Program-made: the position numbers and the translations under genes
Notes under the pieces: model-generated
The model's database searches: none
Told to the model about the DNA's origin: nothing
What the model saw: the letters and a program-made list of their open reading frames with translations, nothing else
DNA from: Companilactobacillus kimchiensis
GTDB taxonomy: Bacteria; Bacillota; Bacilli; Lactobacillales; Lactobacillaceae
Length of the DNA stretch: 64,000 nt
Direction: 5' to 3'
Assembly: GCF_001438805.1 (NCBI RefSeq)
Contig: NZ_JQCF01000007.1
Span: 1 to 64,000, forward strand
Part shown: positions 29,036-36,609 of the stretch, in pieces
Position numbering within the stretch: the first letter of the stretch is position 1
Layout: each line of letters begins with the position of its first letter

Positions 29036-29842
29036 TTAAATATATTGATTTATAAAATTAATAACTAAGTTAGTTATTGTTGGTTGCCAAAATCTATTGT
29101 CCATGTGACCAGCATTTCGAACCAGATACATCTCTACCGGTACCTCGTTATCTAAAAGTTTCTGATAGAGTTGCTCACTATTGGAGACTGGAACTATTTG
29201 GTCATCTAGACCATGTAGAATTAAAAATGGCACAGTTTTATCAGTAATAAATTTTAAAGGATTTGCCCGGTCATTGAGGGTAGGGGAAACATCGGGCCTT
29301 TTTCCTAAGAAATTTTGATAAATCAATTCGTGAGAAGTTGTTAAATTACTATTCATAGTGGTCAAAGGATCCACCACGCCGTACCAAGGAATGGCTAGAT
29401 TTACATTATGATGAACACCAAGCATACTGGCTAGATGTCCACCAGCTGATTGTCCCATAGCAATGATTTTTTGAGGATCAATTTGATAATCTTGGGCATG
29501 TTTTTTTAGGTAATTGATGGCAGCTTGAGCATCTTCTAATTGGCCAGGAAATTTAACCTTATTGCTGTCACGATATTCGACACTGACAATCACAAATCCC
29601 TGATGAGCATAGTCAACTAAATTGGCGAGATGAACGTTATAATCGACGTCCATCCAGGCGCCACCCGCGAACCAAAAAATCACCGGGTATAGTCGATCAT
29701 CATATCGTTTAGGGTGCCGAATGATCGATAAATGTAAATCACGGGTAGTTTGACCAAGCCAACCAGGTACCTGAGTATAGGTTATGTCACTATCAATAAT
29801 TAATGGATCTTGTTGAATGGGAACTTCAATGATATGTTTCAA
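29036..29842 (-). CDS. Alpha/beta-hydrolase, esterase/lipase type
   Basis: 268 aa. Nucleophile elbow GQSAGG near residue 128, an oxyanion loop FAGGAW in place of HGGG, the acid in HGLDDQIVP and the histidine in NAGHMDN. Similar to family IV-like esterases; substrate unknown. The start is TTG two bases after the nnrD stop codon, and its ribosome site GGTGAG lies in the end of nnrD, so the genes are translationally coupled. Confidence 0.85.
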   Translation of the reverse strand: MKHIIEVPIQQDPLIIDSDITYTQVPGWLGQTTRDLHLSIIRHPKRYDDRLYPVIFWFAGGAWMDVDYNVHLANLVDYAHQGFVIVSVEYRDSNKVKFPGQLEDAQAAINYLKKHAQDYQIDPQKIIAMGQSAGGHLASMLGVHHNVNLAIPWYGVVDPLTTMNSNLTTSHELIYQNFLGKRPDVSPTLNDRANPLKFITDKTVPFLILHGLDDQIVPVSNSEQLYQKLLDNEVPVEMYLVRNAGHMDNRFWQPTITNLVINFINQYI

Positions 29843-29844
29843 AA

Positions 29845-30693
29845 TTATTTCTCACCAGTTAGTTGACTAAATTTAGCCATATATTTTGGCAATTTATTAA
29901 TAATTTTTGACGGTAAAACAACATATTCTTTTTGATTAAGTTGGTCAGCAATAGTGCTATGAAGTAACAGGGCAGCAGCAACTGTTTTTAGAGAATAGCC
30001 AAATTGACCAATGAAACCTGCAATGATACCAGTCAAAGTATCGCCCATGCCGCCAGTCGCCATACCAGAATTACCAGCTTGAATTTGGAATACTTGATCT
30101 TTGTAATAAATTTCCGAAAGATGCTTTTTTAAAATTAGAATTGCTTTGGAATCAATTCCTTGTAATTGTTTAAGATTATTATCGATTGTTTGTTCAGAAA
30201 TGGGTAGATTAGAAAGGCGCTGCCATTCACCTTGGTGTGGGGTCATGATCACGTGTGCGGTTGTTTGTAAGGGAATCTTTTCTTCAGCAATGAGAGTTAA
30301 AGCTGAGGCATCTAAAATTACGGTCTGCCCGGTTATAGTATTGTTCAAGACTGTTTTGATTAAACCACGGGCAGTAGATGAGATGCCTAGACCTGGTCCA
30401 ATAGCTATGACAGTGTTATTCAGGATGGCAGTTAGAAGTTCCTGTTTGTTGAAATAATCGATCGTCATGGCTTCAGGGATGCGAGTATTGATTGCGGTGA
30501 ATTTTTCTGGAGTTGTGGCGACGGTAACCAAACCAGCTCCACTATTGATAGCTGCACTGCTGCAAAGAATAGCGGCACCGCCAAAATTAGTTGAACCAGC
30601 GATAATTAATATTTTGCCGTAGTTTCCCTTATATGATTCAGGTTTTCGGGGGATAATAACTTGATTTAAAATATTTTTACTTATTTTTTCCAT
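29845..30693 (-). CDS. nnrD: ADP-dependent (S)-NAD(P)H-hydrate dehydratase
   Basis: Repairs hydrated NAD(P)H. Ribokinase-like fold of 282 aa with YGKILIIAGS, the GPGLG segment and GMGDTLTGIIAG, the nucleotide-binding motif with the catalytic Asp. The epimerase domain found fused in many bacteria is absent. ATG at 30693 follows GGAGG. Leftward operon with the esterase. Confidence 0.92.
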   Translation of the reverse strand: MEKISKNILNQVIIPRKPESYKGNYGKILIIAGSTNFGGAAILCSSAAINSGAGLVTVATTPEKFTAINTRIPEAMTIDYFNKQELLTAILNNTVIAIGPGLGISSTARGLIKTVLNNTITGQTVILDASALTLIAEEKIPLQTTAHVIMTPHQGEWQRLSNLPISEQTIDNNLKQLQGIDSKAILILKKHLSEIYYKDQVFQIQAGNSGMATGGMGDTLTGIIAGFIGQFGYSLKTVAAALLLHSTIADQLNQKEYVVLPSKIINKLPKYMAKFSQLTGEK

Positions 30694-30760
30694 TACAAGA
30701 ACCTCCAATTGTAGTATCATTTTAATTGTAATCTAATTTAGAGATTATTTGTATTGATAT

Positions 30761-30844
30761 GCCGCTGTGGCGGAATTGGCAGACGCGCAGCGTTCAGGTC
30801 GCTGTCTAGTTTACTAGGTGCGAGTTCGAATCTCGCCAGCGGCA
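30761..30844 (+). tRNA. tRNA-Leu (anticodon CAG)
   Basis: Acceptor strands GCCGCTG and CAGCGGC pair. The anticodon stem AGCG/CGCT holds CAG, and the long variable arm is typical of tRNA-Leu. Discriminator A. Confidence 0.96.
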
Positions 30845-30857
30845 TATGAAGAGTTTC

Positions 30858-30903
30858 AAAAAGAGCTAAACTCCTTATTAATTAAGGGTTTAGCTCTTTT
30901 TTT
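30858..30903 (+). terminator. Terminator of tRNA-Leu, likely bidirectional
   Basis: AAAAAGAGCTAAAC pairs with GTTTAGCTCTTTTT around an inner CCTTA/TAAGG stem. A tracts and T tracts on both sides also serve the leftward secreted-protein gene. Confidence 0.9.
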
Positions 30904-30954
30904 ATTTATTAGAATTTCATATATGTTCCAGATTTTTTATTCTGCTTACTTTAT

Positions 30955-31377
30955 TTAGTCAGCTGCTTTAAAAATCCCCTTATATAAATAACCTTGCCAG
31001 GTCCAACCAGAAATCTTTTTGTCGCTAGAAGTTACATAGTAGTAAGTTCTAGTTTGTTTGGGACCAACCTTGACAGTCATTTTTTTAGTTGCATACCAGG
31101 TAGTTTGGTATTTGTTGAGGGTAGTTTTTTTAGTTAATTTGACATTAGGACTATCAGCCATAAAAAGTGCCTTATAGAGATTTCCATCAGTATCTTTAGT
31201 GTGATAGGCCGTTTTTTTAAATGTTTTAATTGAACCGGTACCAGTATAAGTATGAGTTTTAGTGTTCTTAGCTGTTGTTTGAGCTAAGACGGTGTTACTA
31301 CTGATAATGCTTGGTAAAGCAATCAAAGGTAATGATAGTATCACGATTGCAGCACCAAGATTTTTAATTTTTTTCAT
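30955..31377 (-). CDS. Small secreted protein of unknown function
   Basis: 140 aa. A signal peptide (MKKIKN, hydrophobic core, cleavage near VLAQT) precedes a lysine-, threonine- and tyrosine-rich mature part of about 107 residues ending in GWTWQGYLYKGIFKAAD. The repeated aromatic WxATKK/TYYYVT pattern recalls SH3-like surface domains of lactobacilli, but I cannot name a family. GGAGG precedes the ATG at 31377, and a strong hairpin abuts that ribosome site. Confidence 0.75.
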   Translation of the reverse strand: MKKIKNLGAAIVILSLPLIALPSIISSNTVLAQTTAKNTKTHTYTGTGSIKTFKKTAYHTKDTDGNLYKALFMADSPNVKLTKKTTLNKYQTTWYATKKMTVKVGPKQTRTYYYVTSSDKKISGWTWQGYLYKGIFKAAD

Positions 31378-31390
31378 GGAAGATCCTCCG

Positions 31391-31437
31391 TTGAATAATA
31401 TCAAATTAGATGTCTAAACTAATTTGATATCATTCAA
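31391..31437 (-). promoter_or_regulatory. 18-bp 5'-UTR hairpin touching the ribosome site of the secreted-protein gene
   Basis: TTGAAT-n-ATATCAAATTAG pairs with CTAATTTGATAT-n-ATTCAA with a single mismatch and a 9-base loop. On the minus strand it ends one base before GGAGG. There is no T run. It may be an mRNA stabiliser or an operator palindrome. Confidence 0.6.
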
Positions 31438-31522
31438 CCATATTTGAACCTAAAATTCCAATGATAAGTTGTCCAAAATAAAAAAATAAATGCTGAATTA
31501 ACAACATTTGTTTTTTATTTAG

Positions 31523-32896
31523 TTAAAAATCTTTTTCACCTAAAGCATGTTGAGCGGCAACATTTAAAATACTCCATTGTCTGTCAAATCCTGGTTGGAA
31601 GAAGAAATCGGCATCAGCAAGATCTTCGACGGTCAATTTATGTTGAATTGCTAAAGCCAAAACGTTTCCTTGAGCGGTTGCATCATAAGTTGAGAGAATT
31701 GCGCCTCCTAAAAGAACGTGTGAACTAGGGTTGAAAAACAATTGCACACAAACTTTGGGATTATCTTTGTTGGTCGGAACATAAGCAGGTCTTAAACTGC
31801 CAGTGTAGAAGGATGATTTAATAGCAACATTGGAACGTCCAGCAGTAAAACTATTTAAACCACTTTCAGCAAAGTGATAATCGAAGACACTCAAGGCTGA
31901 TGATCCGACGACCCCAGCGAATGGTAAAGCCGGTACTTTTTCAAAGAGATGTTTGACGATATAACGAGCCTCACGACGAGCAACAGTGGCTAAAGCAATT
32001 GGAACATGGTTATCAGCAGGAATTGAGTAAGCTAAAGTGGCATCGCCTAAGGCATAGACATCTTTTAAATTGGTTTGAAGATATTCATTAGTTTTTATCC
32101 AACCGCGATCATCGAGTTCAACGGTGTCCTTGAGCCAATCGGTATTTGGTTTAACCCCGGCAGCTTGAATAACCAAATCACTTGGGTATTCAGTTGTTTC
32201 AGTTTTAACGCCAGTCACTTGATCATTGCCAGTATATTCTTGAATATGAGCGTTAGTAATGACTTTGATACCTTTATCAGCAAGATGTTGAGCAAGAATA
32301 TCTGTCATTTCAGAGTCGAGATAGGTTCCTAAGGGACGATCAATGACGTCCAAAATGGTGACATTCTTACCAGCTTTTTTACTAGCCTCGGCAGCTTCAA
32401 TCCCAATGTAGCCGGCACCAATAATAGTGACATTCTTAATGGTAGAGTCTTCTAACTTGGCCTTGATTTTAGTAGCCCAATCAAAACCACGCATTAGAAA
32501 GACATTTTTGAGATCATTACCGGGAATTGGTAGTGATTTAGGTGTGACACCAGGACTGAGAATTAATTTATCATATTGATATTCAGTACTGCTTTTATCG
32601 ATTGTATCAAGGGAAGTGATAGTTTTTTTATCAGCATCGATTTTAGTTACTTGATGATTATTTAAAATTTCAACATTTTTATCCGCAGCAAAATCACTAG
32701 GTCTGAAATTGCGAACGTCATTAACATCGGTAACACTATTTTCCAAATATAGTTCAGTTCCGCAGGACATAAAGGAGACAAAATCGCCCGCTTCGAATAA
32801 TTTGATGTCAACGTCATCGTAACGTTTAAGTAACTCAAGAATTGATTGATGCCCACCATGTGATGCACCAATAATTACTACTTTAGTTTGTGACAT
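31523..32896 (-). CDS. FAD-dependent NADH oxidase/peroxidase-family protein
   Basis: 457 aa pyridine-nucleotide disulfide oxidoreductase. N-terminal VIIGASHGG FAD motif, redox Cys45 in SFMSCG, second nucleotide motif VTIIGAGYIGIE at about 155, FAD-binding VYALGDATL, and a C-terminal dimer domain. Single-cysteine members are water-forming NADH oxidases, NADH peroxidases or CoA-disulfide reductases; oxidase is most likely in a fermenting bacterium. A promoter TTGACA-15-TATAAC lies upstream. Confidence 0.88.
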   Translation of the reverse strand: MSQTKVVIIGASHGGHQSILELLKRYDDVDIKLFEAGDFVSFMSCGTELYLENSVTDVNDVRNFRPSDFAADKNVEILNNHQVTKIDADKKTITSLDTIDKSSTEYQYDKLILSPGVTPKSLPIPGNDLKNVFLMRGFDWATKIKAKLEDSTIKNVTIIGAGYIGIEAAEASKKAGKNVTILDVIDRPLGTYLDSEMTDILAQHLADKGIKVITNAHIQEYTGNDQVTGVKTETTEYPSDLVIQAAGVKPNTDWLKDTVELDDRGWIKTNEYLQTNLKDVYALGDATLAYSIPADNHVPIALATVARREARYIVKHLFEKVPALPFAGVVGSSALSVFDYHFAESGLNSFTAGRSNVAIKSSFYTGSLRPAYVPTNKDNPKVCVQLFFNPSSHVLLGGAILSTYDATAQGNVLALAIQHKLTVEDLADADFFFQPGFDRQWSILNVAAQHALGEKDF

Positions 32897-32948
32897 AAAA
32901 AAATAACCTCCGCTTGTAAATTTTAAAACTCAGTTTATACAAGTACAG

Positions 32949-32975
32949 GTTATAGCTAACTAAATGGAGTGTCAA
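32949..32975 (-). promoter_or_regulatory. Promoter of the NADH oxidase-like gene
   Basis: On the minus strand TTGACA and TATAAC are 15 bp apart. Just upstream of it lies the perfect palindrome TTGAC-GAAT-GTCAA (32988-33001), a possible operator. Confidence 0.45.
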
Positions 32976-33033
32976 TTGATAAGTTAGTTGACGAATGTCA
33001 ATAATTTAGTTTTAACTAAGAAAATAATTGGCC

Positions 33034-33420
33034 TTAGAAAACCAGCTTAGAAAGGGCTTTAGTTAACGTTTGTGGGGTCATCGACAAATTGTCTTGTTTC
33101 AAAATAGATTCGATTTCAGTTTGAATATCGGTTTCCCTTAATTTTTTAAGATATTGAAATCCAGCGATAGTTAAACCATTGAACTTAATTAGAGTGACAT
33201 ATTTCAAGGGACTAATGATTCCCGAAATTAAGCCATCATTAATTAAGCTGATAGTTGTATCCTGGATATCTTGAATAAGGAATTGATTAATATTATCACT
33301 AGCAACGTAATCTCTTACAATTTGATATCTTTGAGCATCATCTAGTAGTTCTTGAAAATCTTTAGGATTCTGTTCGGCAATTATTTCCAGAATCATCTTA
33401 TAAATAGCAAATTTATCCAT
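33034..33420 (-). CDS. Small protein, possibly YjcQ-like winged helix
   Basis: 128 aa, no signal or membrane segment. The part ISLINDGLISGI...NGLTIAGFQYLKKL resembles the middle of YjcQ-type winged-helix proteins, but the match is from memory and weak. ATG at 33420 is taken; GAAGGG lies upstream. Leftward, 137 bp before the NADH oxidase gene in the other direction of reading. Confidence 0.65.
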   Translation of the reverse strand: MDKFAIYKMILEIIAEQNPKDFQELLDDAQRYQIVRDYVASDNINQFLIQDIQDTTISLINDGLISGIISPLKYVTLIKFNGLTIAGFQYLKKLRETDIQTEIESILKQDNLSMTPQTLTKALSKLVF

Positions 33421-33539
33421 TTTTTCACGTCCCTTCAAGTAGATTATAAGTTAAAGATCTAGAAAAGAATACTTACTATTTATTGATAACATTCCGAGAA
33501 TAATAAATAGTTTAGTAAATTTGGTATATACCTATTGTA

Positions 33540-33553
33540 TGAAAACGATTTCA
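33540..33553 (+). promoter_or_regulatory. cre site (CcpA operator) of the EIIC gene
   Basis: TGAAAACGATTTCA fits the consensus TGWNANCGNTNWCA at every position. It lies just before a possible -10 TATTAT (33555-33560), so CcpA bound here should block transcription when preferred sugars are present. Confidence 0.85.
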
Positions 33554-33608
33554 GTATTATACTTTGTTTTGTTGTTAGACAAACTAGCGACGAAGGAGGG
33601 GGAACGTC

Positions 33609-34904
33609 ATGAATAATTTCATGGATTGGCTTCAAAATACTGTTATGCCACCTATGGCGAAAGTAGGGAACAACAAATATCTTGTATCTATTCGTAATGG
33701 GTTAGTTTTAACTTTACCAGCTATCATTAGTGGTAGTATTTTTCTTATTTTAGGTAATATTCCTATTCCAGCATGGACTAATTTGATTAAACCATATATG
33801 AATATGATCAGTGTTGCTGTTAATGGTTCTTTTAGTATTATTTCACTGTTAGCTGCTATCGGAATTGGTTTTGAATTAGCAAAGGCTTTGGGGATAGATG
33901 CTATTTCCGGTGCGGGATTATCGACTATGGCTTTTGTTATTGTTTCTTTTGATGATAAGTTTAAATTAGATACAAATAATTTTTCGTCTTCAGGTTTATT
34001 TACTGCTATTATTACTGCTATGATATCTGTAACAATTTTCAATTTCTTTATTAAAAAGAATATTATTATCAAGTTACCAGAAGGTGTACCAACAGCCGTT
34101 TCAAATTCATTTGTTTCATTATTACCAGGTTTTGCAATTTTGCTACTATTCTGGTTTATCAGAATGCCATTGAATATTGATATTAATCAAGTTATTCAAG
34201 CAATTTTCCATCCATTGTTATTTGCAATGAATACATTACCAGGAATTTTAGTTTACACATTCTTGGTTAGTATCCTTTGGGTTTGTGGTATTCACGGGGA
34301 TATGACCTTGGAAGGGATTGCTGATCCTATTTTCTTACAATTCTTAGCTTCAAATGCAACTGCTTTTGCACATCATCAACCACTTCCATACGCAACTGCT
34401 GCTGGTTTTTCCAGTTTGATGGTTAACGTTGGGGGTACCGGTGCTACTATTACGCTGGTTGTTTTGATGTTATTCTCAAAGAGTAAGACTTATCGTGATC
34501 TTGGACGGGTAGCCTTTCCAGGTGCCATGTTTGAAATTAATGAGCCAGTTATCTTCGGATTCCCAATTGTTATGAATCCGTTGACAATGATTCCATTTAT
34601 TGTAATTCCATTGATCCTTGCAACTGGTAGTTACTTATTGATTACAATGGGATTAATGAGAGCTCCATTAGCAATGGTTCCATGGACAATGCCTCCAATT
34701 ATTGGACCTTTAATGGCAACTGGTTGGGATTGGCGTGCCGCTGTTTGGTCAGCAATTGAATTAGTCCTTGCTGGAGGAATGTACTATCCATTCTTCAAAG
34801 TTGCTGAAAAACAAATGCTTGCTAAAGAAAAGAGTCAAGATGCTGAAGCTGCTAAGGCCGCTGCCGAAAGTGGGACAGAAGTTGAGGGTGCAACCCAAGC
34901 ATAA
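33609..34904 (+). CDS. PTS system, lactose/cellobiose-family EIIC
   Basis: 431 aa membrane component that binds and moves a beta-glucoside, diacetylchitobiose or similar sugar. The N-terminal MNNFMDWLQNTVMPPMAKVG, about ten helices, and the segment FEINEPVIFGFPIVMNPL that contains the conserved sugar-site residues are typical of this family. EIIA and EIIB are not nearby, so it must share them from elsewhere. The last 25 residues are Ala/Glu-rich. AAGGAGG precedes the ATG and a perfect cre lies upstream. Confidence 0.93.
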   Translation: MNNFMDWLQNTVMPPMAKVGNNKYLVSIRNGLVLTLPAIISGSIFLILGNIPIPAWTNLIKPYMNMISVAVNGSFSIISLLAAIGIGFELAKALGIDAISGAGLSTMAFVIVSFDDKFKLDTNNFSSSGLFTAIITAMISVTIFNFFIKKNIIIKLPEGVPTAVSNSFVSLLPGFAILLLFWFIRMPLNIDINQVIQAIFHPLLFAMNTLPGILVYTFLVSILWVCGIHGDMTLEGIADPIFLQFLASNATAFAHHQPLPYATAAGFSSLMVNVGGTGATITLVVLMLFSKSKTYRDLGRVAFPGAMFEINEPVIFGFPIVMNPLTMIPFIVIPLILATGSYLLITMGLMRAPLAMVPWTMPPIIGPLMATGWDWRAAVWSAIELVLAGGMYYPFFKVAEKQMLAKEKSQDAEAAKAAAESGTEVEGATQA

Positions 34905-34993
34905 TAACGATTACGAGAGTGGACGAATATGTTCAATTTTCGATTCTTAATGTAAAATATCCACAATTCAGACTTTGAATTGTGGATATTTTT
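34905..34993 (+). ncRNA. 3'-UTR element, copy 2, with terminator
   Basis: ACGAGAGTGGACGAATATG (34913 onward) and TTCAATTTTCGA match the start of the element after the flippase gene at 28866 with scattered changes. It is followed by a terminator: AAATATCCACAATTCA pairs with TGAATTGTGGATATTT (34955-34993). Confidence 0.55.
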
Positions 34994-35095
34994 ATACAAT
35001 AGACAATTTGTCTAAATTAATCTGCCAAATATTTGCATAAAGTCCCCGTAAAACGCGATAATTAAAGTATAGAAATGAAATTAGGAGATTGTCAT

Positions 35096-35482
35096 ATGAT
35101 AAAAGAGTTTAAGGATTTCATTAGTCGTGGGAATGTAATGGACCTAGCAGTTGGTGTAATTATGGGTGCTGCATTCACTGCTATTGTTCAATCACTTGTA
35201 AGTAATTTAATTAATCCGTTGATAGGTCTGTTTTTAGGGAAAATTGATCTGAGCAATTTAGTTTTCAAGGTCGGGGATGCTACTTTCAAATATGGGACGT
35301 TCATTGAATCCATCATCAACTTTTTAATTATTGCCTTTGTGGTTTTCTTGATTGTTAAAGTAATGAACAAGGTCATCAAGAGCCGTGAAGAAGAAGCGGA
35401 ACCAGAAGAAACTAAGGAAGATGAGATGGTAATGTACTTGAAAAAGATCTCAGACGCTTTAGATGAAAAAAGCGATAAGTAA
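35096..35482 (+). CDS. mscL: Large-conductance mechanosensitive channel
   Basis: Homopentameric emergency valve for osmotic downshock. 128 aa with the N-terminal amphipathic helix [22 protein letters not shown], two transmembrane helices (about 15-40 and 67-90) and a charged C-terminal helix. ATG at 35096 follows AGGAG by 8 bases; the upstream in-frame ATG has no ribosome site. Confidence 0.96.
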   Translation: MIKEFKDFISRGNVMDLAVGVIMGAAFTAIVQSLVSNLINPLIGLFLGKIDLSNLVFKVGDATFKYGTFIESIINFLIIAFVVFLIVKVMNKVIKSREEEAEPEETKEDEMVMYLKKISDALDEKSDK

Positions 35483-35551
35483 AAAACGTAACTCAGTCTG
35501 ATTAGAGCGTAAATTAACGGAGTTATTATGATGTTGCCGCTCACCACAAGA

Positions 35552-35611
35552 AGGAAAATTGACTGGAACATAGCAGGGCACAACTTGGAGTTTCTTGTAC
35601 CCAGAGTCTTC
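35552..35611. repeat. Nested stem region after mscL
   Basis: GACT/AGTC and GGG-c-ACAA/TTGT-a-CCC enclose one another, and a further hairpin GATTAG-n6-CTAATC follows. A tiny frame of 33 codons (35528-35629, GGAG upstream) crosses it, but I do not trust it as a gene. Nature unknown. Confidence 0.35.
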
Positions 35612-35720
35612 AAGATTAGCCTTTTCTAATCCGGAAAAATACGCCGAATAAGTAAAATATCGCTATTGAGCCATTTTTTCTTCCTGGTTCCGAGCTAGGG
35701 TTTTGTTTTCAATAGTATAT

Positions 35721-35749
35721 AGTTAGTAACTATTTTTATGTTACTAACT
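35721..35749. repeat. Perfect inverted repeat (10 bp)
   Basis: AGTTAGTAAC and GTTACTAACT flank a 9-base loop. No T run follows on either strand. Confidence 0.5.
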
Positions 35750-35810
35750 TTAATTGAAGTTTAATATTCAAATTTATCTTAAAACTTAGTCATTCTAAAT
35801 GATTAATAAT

Positions 35811-35857
35811 AAAAGACTGTCTTAACCGATGTGGAATCAGTTAAGACAGTCTTTTTG
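35811..35857. terminator. Strong bidirectional terminator
   Basis: AAAAGACTGTCTTAAC pairs perfectly over 16 bp with its complement, with A and T tracts on the two sides. The nearest genes are mscL (330 bp away) and the ASCH gene (leftward). Confidence 0.85.
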
Positions 35858-35904
35858 GGTTAAAAATATATGTTTTTTATTAAAGGAACCAAATAATCAA
35901 AGCG

Positions 35905-36076
35905 TTACTTAGTCTGGAATAAAAATCGGAAATAGGCTTAGTAGAAGGCTCGATTTCAAAACAACTCTGAATTTGAGTTGATTCGAAACGATGCCCTCAG
36001 CGCATTCCAGCCTATTTCCGATTTTTATGGAAGACGGCAAGATAAGAATATTTTCGTTCTTGCCGAACTTAAGTAA
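35905..36076. repeat. Cloverleaf-like structured intergenic element
   Basis: TTACTTA (35905-35911) pairs with TAAGTAA (36070-36076) and encloses two domains. A 20-bp perfect stem (35919-35938 with 36009-36028), extended by 4 bp across a 3-base internal loop, carries an inner CAACTC/GAGTTG hairpin. A second hairpin has 8-bp arms CGGCAAGA/TCTTGCCG (36035-36065). No coding potential. It is either a repeated mobile-type sequence or a structured RNA. Confidence 0.6.
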
Positions 36077-36103
36077 GAACCTAATTTGATTCAATTCCGC
36101 TTT

Positions 36104-36556
36104 TTAGTAGATTCGTTTAAAGACTTCACACAAACAAGGGATGTCCTCGTTAAATGTTTTATTAGCGTCCTGATATTCTTTTTTAAAGAATGATTCGTGA
36201 ACTTCACGCCAATAATCTAAAGTTCGATCACCTTCGCCCTCATGGTAGGCATGTTCAGCACTGACCTGTTTAAAAGGAACTACTTCAGTAACTAATGTTT
36301 CAGTAATACAGATCGGTTCCTCGGCACCATTTAAGATAATATTATAGTCACCAACTTGGGGCATATACTCAGTTGGCTCGTAAAGCTCGTAAGAAGAGGT
36401 TGTGGCGGTTTTGATGCCGTCATAAACCAATTCAGCTAATTGTTGTGCATCATCAGTATTGCCGCCAAAAAGAGTGATATCACCTAAGGGGTAGTAGAGC
36501 GAGTTCTTATCTCTGAGAAAGTTAAACCAATAGTCTTGGATTTTTTCTTTATCCAT
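36104..36556 (-). CDS. ASCH-domain protein
   Basis: 150 aa. ASCH (PUA-like) fold: GIKTATTSSYELYE, then VGDYNIILNGAEEPICITET, then the C-terminal HEGEGDRTLDYWREVHESFF typical of small bacterial ASCH proteins. These are thought to bind RNA, and some hydrolyse modified cytidines; no specific role is claimed. Its ribosome site GGAGG lies inside the 3' arm of a terminator-like hairpin that ends the upstream histidine kinase gene. Confidence 0.85.
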   Translation of the reverse strand: MDKEKIQDYWFNFLRDKNSLYYPLGDITLFGGNTDDAQQLAELVYDGIKTATTSSYELYEPTEYMPQVGDYNIILNGAEEPICITETLVTEVVPFKQVSAEHAYHEGEGDRTLDYWREVHESFFKKEYQDANKTFNEDIPCLCEVFKRIY

Positions 36557-36563
36557 AATAAAA

Positions 36564-36602
36564 GGCCTCCATATATTATATAAAATATAACATACGGAGG
36601 CC
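36564..36602 (-). terminator. Terminator whose 3' arm contains the next gene's ribosome site
   Basis: On the minus strand GGCCTCCGTATGTTATA pairs with TATAATATATGGAGGCC (17 bp, two G-T pairs), followed by TTTTATT and then ATG of the ASCH gene. GGAGG is thus buried in the stem. Confidence 0.8.
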
Positions 36603-36609
36603 GTAGTCG

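Noticed and set aside
33632-34072. 146-codon minus-strand frame inside the EIIC gene
   Set aside because: Mirror frame of a hydrophobic membrane gene; no ribosome site.
35188-35613. 141-codon frame on the minus strand over mscL
   Set aside because: Shadow of mscL; its first half covers structured non-coding DNA and it has no ribosome site.
35528-35629. 33-codon frame with GGAG upstream, after mscL
   Set aside because: It crosses a nested stem region and has no recognisable composition; not enough to call a gene.
35483-35700. 6S, tmRNA, SRP or RNase P RNA after mscL
   Set aside because: None of the conserved core sequences of these RNAs could be recognised.
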